Below, piece by piece: positions 59,146-64,000 of a stretch of 64,000 nucleotides of DNA (position 1 is the stretch's first letter; each line of letters begins with the position of its first letter). The stretch lies in assembly GCA_018873225.1 (NCBI GenBank), contig JAEILZ010000001.1:5890001-5954000 (forward strand), written 5' to 3'. The position numbers and the translations under genes were made by a program. This stretch comes from [Phialemoniopsis] sp. UDSM-2020 (lineage: Eukaryota; Ascomycota; Sordariomycetes; Thyridiales; Thyridiaceae). Under the pieces are notes generated by a model. It was given only the letters and a program-made list of their open reading frames with translations, searched no databases and was not told the DNA's origin.

Positions 59146-61401
59146 CTAGCTCAACCGCTCAACAGTAAAGAGCTCATCCATGCTAACATCAAGCCATTCG
59201 CTACTACCGGCCGCCGCTACATCGAACTCGACAGCACTTGCCTCTATATCCCCGAAGTCAGCGGTAAGAGATGGTGGTGCTGCAGCGGACGAGTTGACGC
59301 CCGGCACGGCTGGCTCTCTGGCTTGCTCCGAGAGCCTACCGTAATCCAGCAATCGCCACAAACCCTCGATATCTGGGTGGGCCGGGGACGTGCCGTATAG
59401 GGACGGGCTGACAAGTGCCGATGAAGTAGCTGGGTCTGGATCGAAGCTGGCGAGAGCTTGGGCCTACCCGCGAAGGCAAGAGTCTTAAATTAGCCATTGC
59501 ACTGCGTCCATTTGTAGTGATCAGAACGCAACAAGGGGTCGGAGCATGCTAGACTAACCAGTCGTGGATAATGCCGCCAATGACCAGGGGCCTCACGTAG
59601 ATAATGCAGTGCAGCATCGTAATATCCACGGGACGAATCTCGCACCGCGGGATCCTCGCTGCCCCCGAAGAGACGGTGCGTAGTCCCAGCGACGACCGCG
59701 CAGTACCCGACAAAACTGGAAACGCAAAGGTTGTGCTTGAACATAGCTGCCAGAACCCGTGAGAGACCCACGGCGCTCTCGCGACACGTTGAGATGGCGT
59801 GGCGCAGGAAGCTTGGCGCGACGGGGGCATTGGCCATGCGCAGATGGTGGCGGATGAGGAATGGATGGTAAAGAAGACAGTGGCAGAGAAAGTAGATGGC
59901 ATGCGAGATGCACATGAAGCCGAGCGTAGGGTCAACCCTTTCCTGGCCATCTTCCCCGAGTTCCTGATCTAGTGCCAAGCCAAAGTCAGTGAGGCTCACT
60001 GTGAAGTATGATTCACACGTAAGAAGGACGCCGTTGATTTGTGAGAATTCACTGCTGGCGCTCCAAGGCAGGTGTTCAGCAGATGCACTTGACTGTCGCA
60101 ACCAGGACCTTTGGATGCGTCCAAGGGCTGATGTCAAGAGATAAAGGAGGCCAGTATAACCTATGCTTCCCACGAAGCGTGGATTTTCTTCTAGATTCCT
60201 GAGTGTCAAGGGTTCGGCGGCAGGACTGTTCGGCGCATCCCACGTGGGTAGACCCAAAGAGCAGTCGGCATCGTGGATGGAGGGTGAACGTTCCGGACTA
60301 CAAGACACGATACGATCGAGCAGGTAGACAGACCAGGCTGTCTTGCGGTGCTCATCTCGCTCCCACGGAGGGAGTGTCGGGTCTGGCTCAGACATGAGAC
60401 TCAAAGCCTGTGCGTAGCGGACCGAGAGCCCAATCTTGACCCATGCTTGTTTATACCTACCAGCTACACGAGGCAGCCCGGAAGGACGGGTTTGAGGTTA
60501 GCAACTGTGATCTTGTTGCAAGGGTCATGTTGTGTTACCAGTAAAATCAACCACAGCCAACATGTTTGCCGCCTGTACTGTGTGAAGGGTCATGAAGTCC
60601 TCCTCCAGAAACATGCGGTCATTAATCTCCTTCCAGGCGATACTTGCAAAGCTGTCGGCAGCTTCCGATTGTCTACCTTCACAGAAACCTTCCTGAGAGA
60701 AGCCAACAGCAGTCGCAAGGACAGCAAGCAAGAGCCATGGCGGCACCTCATTATCTAAAAGACGCTGGCGAAACCTTGCCTCTTCGAAGTAGCAGTAGGG
60801 TTGACAGTGACAAAAACGGAAGTACGTGTCAATCAATGAACTGATGGCAGTAGGTTCTTTGAGTGGGCCGAATGTGAAGTCGGCCCAGTCGACTTTGGCG
60901 GTGCGGTCATGGGGAGGGACGGGGGCATCACCAAACCTCGTGGGACTGAGCATGCTAAGCCGAGACTCGAGGGTCGCCACCCGGGCTGCCAGGGTCTGCT
61001 CCTTGACGATGAACACCAACATCAGTCGATCACGTGGCAATCAGAATACACTTGAAAGAATTCCCTCTCACATTAGGATGAACAGGACTTGGCCTTGGCT
61101 CCGGCGCCTGAAGTCCCTGAGGCGGCAAGCCATAGCCGATGCTCGGCTGCGGCCGTCCAAACACGGGCAAGAGGAGGCTATCGTCATACTGGCATTGCTG
61201 CTGAAGCCTCCTGCAGAAGGTGCACGTGGGGCGTTCACCAGTGCATCTCGTCTTCTTCCGCCTACAATTGAGTACAGCGTTGCATGTCAATGTCCTGTCA
61301 CTTGGCCCCCAAGATGGATGGGGTGGGCCTCGGTGGTTCCCGGCGTCGTACCTGCAATTGAGACATGCTTGTCGGACTCTCTTCGCCTGTCGTTCGCTCA
61401 T
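59146..61401 (-). CDS. Zn2Cys6 transcription factor with fungal-specific TF domain
   Basis: Five exons (61401-61352, 61261-61072, 61001-60539, 60463-59559, 59463-59146), all in phase, give 641 residues. The binuclear zinc cluster near residues 13-40 is split by intron 1 after the second Cys: C-LN-C, then RRKKTRC, TGERPTC, TFC and RRLQQQC, with basic residues between the second and third Cys. A short heptad-like EQTLAARVATLESRLSML follows near residue 81, suggesting dimerisation. The fungal-specific TF domain is visible as AWVKIGLSVRYAQALSL followed by RRKTAW-like EHRKTAWSVYLLDRI. The last exon is acidic and ends in EWLDVSMDELF, a plausible activation segment. It lies at the right end of the cluster and is the natural candidate for its regulator, presumably via CGG half-sites. 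A CACGTG occurs within intron 2. Introns 1 and 4 are needed to restore the finger and the C-terminus. Confidence 0.88.
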
Positions 61402-63290
61402 TGCTGGCCTGTCTTCTTCTTCCCGGACATTGAGTCGGGTTCCAATATGTACAAAACGGGATGGCTGATCAGGTGTGAGGCGGCCCTGGGTAGGTGAGGG
61501 GAAGACTGGCTGGAGCGGAAAGGCTACATCTTACCACTCAGCTCCTTAGTAATCGGACGGCTATTGAAGGCCGTGGACGGAGGCAATCTGCCACGATTAA
61601 ACCCGGTGCAAAAGCTGGTTAGCAGATCACATTGCATTTGACAGACTCGCCCACATTCTTTTTGCAAGGAAACGAAGGGTAGAAAGCGGCGAGAGAGTCG
61701 AGTTGCAATTTCGAAAAAAACTCCAGTTGCCCGTTCGATGCCGCCTGGCTAAAAGACATAGCTGCCAGGGACATTCAGTGACGGAACAGAGCTTAGTGCT
61801 CTTTACCCCCACAAGGTTGCCCGTATCGATGGGGGCGATGGACCCTTGTACATTCATCTGCACGAAATTGCTTGAGCATGTTGGCTCGCATTTGCTTCAG
61901 CTCAACTGCTCAACCGAGGCATCTCCATATACTCCGTATGCTGCGCATCTTTACTACGTACAGGGTAAACCAACAGCAAATCATCCGTACCCAGATGCCG
62001 CGCGTTGGTCTATCTAGTTTTGCGCCCCCTCTGTACATGACTAGAGTAGTGTGTGTAGCGCCAAATATCCACCACGTGAGAAAAGCACACCAAAAATCAA
62101 GGCACAGAAAACCGCCAATTTCAAGGACGAGATTCTCAGGGGCAGACGCTAAGAGAGATCTTAGCGGCAGCGCCTAGAAGGGTCCAGTGGAGTTTCTGTG
62201 GTTCTAGGGTCCTGTTTCGTACCGCATGCGAGATGTGGCCGTGGCTTGGCGTAGGTCATTTACGCGTTGCAAGGTCTGCTGCGGTCCGATGCCCAGGCGC
62301 GGCTGTCGGCCCTGCTGCTGCTGTTGGAGAAGACCGGTCCTCAACGACCTGCCCCTAACGGCGTCCACTAGCAAGGATGGAAAGGCCGGTCGGTTGGTAC
62401 CAAGGCTTGACAAGGCACAGAAAGGGGGGGTAAAAGGTCGGCGGTCGGCGGGCAAGACGGGAAAAGAGGCCATTTCGTGGCCCCCCCGTGGGCAGGGCAG
62501 CTCTGGTGGGCACAGGACGGAGAAACTACCCTTTTTACGAAACACCGGGGGGAGGGAAGGAGGCGTGCTTCGTCTGCAATTGACCAGAGATTGCTCCATG
62601 TCGAACCCGCTTCCACATGCGCCAGCCCAGGCACACCACATCAATTCACACCAAGCGCAAGCGGACCAGCCTGCCCCGTGTCCGACTGTACGAGGAGACG
62701 AGAATGGCGACCGAGTCCCCTTTTGTACCAAGCCACCGGCGCTCGCATCGCATCGCCCAGACGCCTGTTTCGTTTAGGCCGCGCGTTATGCTGGGCTCGC
62801 TCGTTGGCTCAATCTGAGGCATTTCCAGCCCACACAGAGAGAGAGCTCCAAGCCCGCCTGCCCTTTCTCGCCACTGCCCACCCGTGGTAGCTCCTCTCGT
62901 TCGTACTGCCCCTGTGCGATATGCGGATTTTCCCAAAAGAAGGTCCACAAGAAGTCCACACGGCTTGGTCCAGTCTCCTTGTTTCCCAGCATGCCCAGGT
63001 TCAATTGTGTCGATTGATTAAAAGTCCGGCCAGGCCCTAGGAGATCTGCACCCCCTGTAGCGAAGTCGATAACAGGTTTGTTCTCGTGCTGCCGCCTCTC
63101 TCGGTCTGAGATTCCCATCACTTTCTCGACACTTCGCCAGAGGGAAAACAATCAAATCATTCTCGAGAGACAACCCGACGTCGCACAATTCTTTGGACGC
63201 GCTCGATTGACCAATTTCCCTTCGGTGCCTCTCGGTGCCTCGAAGCACAACGTCCAAGCACCATCGACCATCGACCGTCAACCATCGACC
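61402..63290. other. Spacer between the cluster regulator and the desaturase
   Basis: About 1.9 kb between two divergent genes, so it should hold both promoters. Open frames up to 183 codons occur on both strands but have no domain. A CCACGTGA site lies at 62072-62079, roughly 670 bp before the Zn2Cys6 start. The 50 bases before 63291 contain repeated CCATCGA units in the desaturase leader. This is a reasonable right border for the cluster. Confidence 0.5.
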
Positions 63291-63292
63291 AT
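63261..63292 (+). repeat. Tandem CCATCGAC-like repeat in the desaturase leader
   Basis: Four near-identical units (CCATCGA, CCATCGA, CCGTCAA, CCATCGA) run up to and overlap the start codon, whose ATG sits inside the last CCATGG. Such short leader repeats arise by slippage and have no clear role. Confidence 0.55.
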
Positions 63293-64000
63293 GGCAGCGC
63301 CCACGACAGGCCGCGACCGAGTCTTGTCGCCACGCGAGGTGGAAGGCATGATCGCCGAGGGCAAGGTCATTGTCATCTTCGAAGACTTCGTCTTGCGACT
63401 CGATTCATGGCTGGACAAACACCCGGGAGGTCGACTGGCCATCCTCCACATGGTGGGCAAGGACGCGACCGACGAGATGAGCGTGTAGGTGCATCCCCTC
63501 CCATAACTTCATTCTTTGCGCCCTCATCCCCTCCATATCCATTGCGCATTCACCCGTTTCATTTTATCAATTGCGCGCCCGCGTGTGTGTGCGCACTCTG
63601 GGGAATCGAGAAAGAGAGAAGAAGAGGGCACGAGAAAAAGAAGTGGAGACGCGCGCGCCAAGAAAAAAGCTCCCCAAGTGCCGTGATGGCAATCAGAAGA
63701 AGAAAAGAGTTGAAATCAGAGAAATCCCGATGCAAAATCTGGGGGAGGGCAGGCTCTCCATTTAAGCTTAAAGCTGCATTAATGCATGGTCGATTACAGT
63801 GCTGACATATCCCATTTTATCATGGTTGCAGGTACCATTCCGCCGCCACCCTCCGCACCATGAAGGCCTACCGGATAGGCCGGAAGCCAATGGGTCCCTG
63901 GCCCAGCATGACACCGCCAATTAGAGGTGGCATCTATCGACTCCCCCACGACAAGGAGACCACCACTACAGCTACCGAGACAGAGACAGAGGCCCGTCCC
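63291..64000 (+). CDS. Cytochrome-b5-fused fatty acid desaturase, delta-8 sphingolipid type (5' part)
   Basis: The gene is cut by the window end. Exon 1 is 63291-63484, followed by a 347-bp intron (GTAGGT...GCAG) that is long for this sequence, and exon 2 begins at 63832 and runs past 64000. The first 65 residues carry the cytochrome b5 haem-binding segment WLDKHPGGRLAILHMVGKDA with H44 in HPGG. After the intron comes YHSAATLRTMKAYRIGR, characteristic of fungal delta-8 sphingolipid long-chain-base desaturases. The C-terminal desaturase domain with its His boxes would lie beyond the edge. These ER-membrane enzymes desaturate the sphingoid base of glucosylceramides. It reads away from the cluster and looks like housekeeping lipid metabolism. 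Confidence 0.85.

Noticed and set aside
62226..62777. 183-codon frame between the regulator and the desaturase
   Set aside because: Overlaps equally long frames on the other strand and has no domain.

Overview
The window looks like nuclear DNA of a filamentous ascomycete, probably a Sordariomycete. Genes are split by short introns (51-112 bp) with GT...AG ends and CTAAC-like branch sites. The protein families are typically fungal: a FlbC-type C2H2 regulator, an F-box protein, a 2EXR-domain protein, a Zn2Cys6 regulator, an ABCC pump and NRPS/PKS enzymes. I see no rRNA, convincing tRNA, CRISPR array or intact transposon.

The left half (1-32.4 kb) is gene-poor. It holds only an F-box/LRR-like protein (7477-9771, +) and the FlbC conidiation regulator (17948-19259, -). 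The three spacers around them (7.5, 8.2 and 13.2 kb) have no coding frame I can support. They include pyrimidine-rich stretches and AT-richer blocks at about 3.6-7.4 kb and 31.5-32.4 kb.

The right half (32.4-61.4 kb) is dense and looks like a secondary-metabolite cluster. In order: a 2EXR protein (-), a PLP-dependent aminotransferase (-), a full ABCC transporter (+, five exons), a stand-alone A-T-C NRPS (+), a phytanoyl-CoA-type Fe(II)/2-oxoglutarate dioxygenase (+), an NmrA-type reductase (-), a hybrid NRPS-PKS (+) read as A-T-KS-AT-KR-T-R, an MFS transporter (-) and a Zn2Cys6 regulator (-, five exons). The hybrid enzyme, dioxygenase and NmrA reductase form the core known from swainsonine clusters (SwnK, SwnH, SwnN/R). 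In that pathway the hybrid enzyme extends a pipecolyl thioester with one malonyl unit, ketoreduces it and releases it reductively; it cyclises to a 1-hydroxyindolizidine that is reduced and hydroxylated.

This locus differs from the described swn clusters. It has only one dioxygenase and one NmrA enzyme, and it adds an NRPS that ends in a condensation domain, an ABCC pump and its own Zn2Cys6 regulator. My inference is a swn-like bicyclic alkaloid that is then aminated and/or (amino)acylated, which may be an undescribed product. The right edge holds the 5' part of a cytochrome-b5-fused sphingolipid desaturase (63291 onward), probably outside the cluster.
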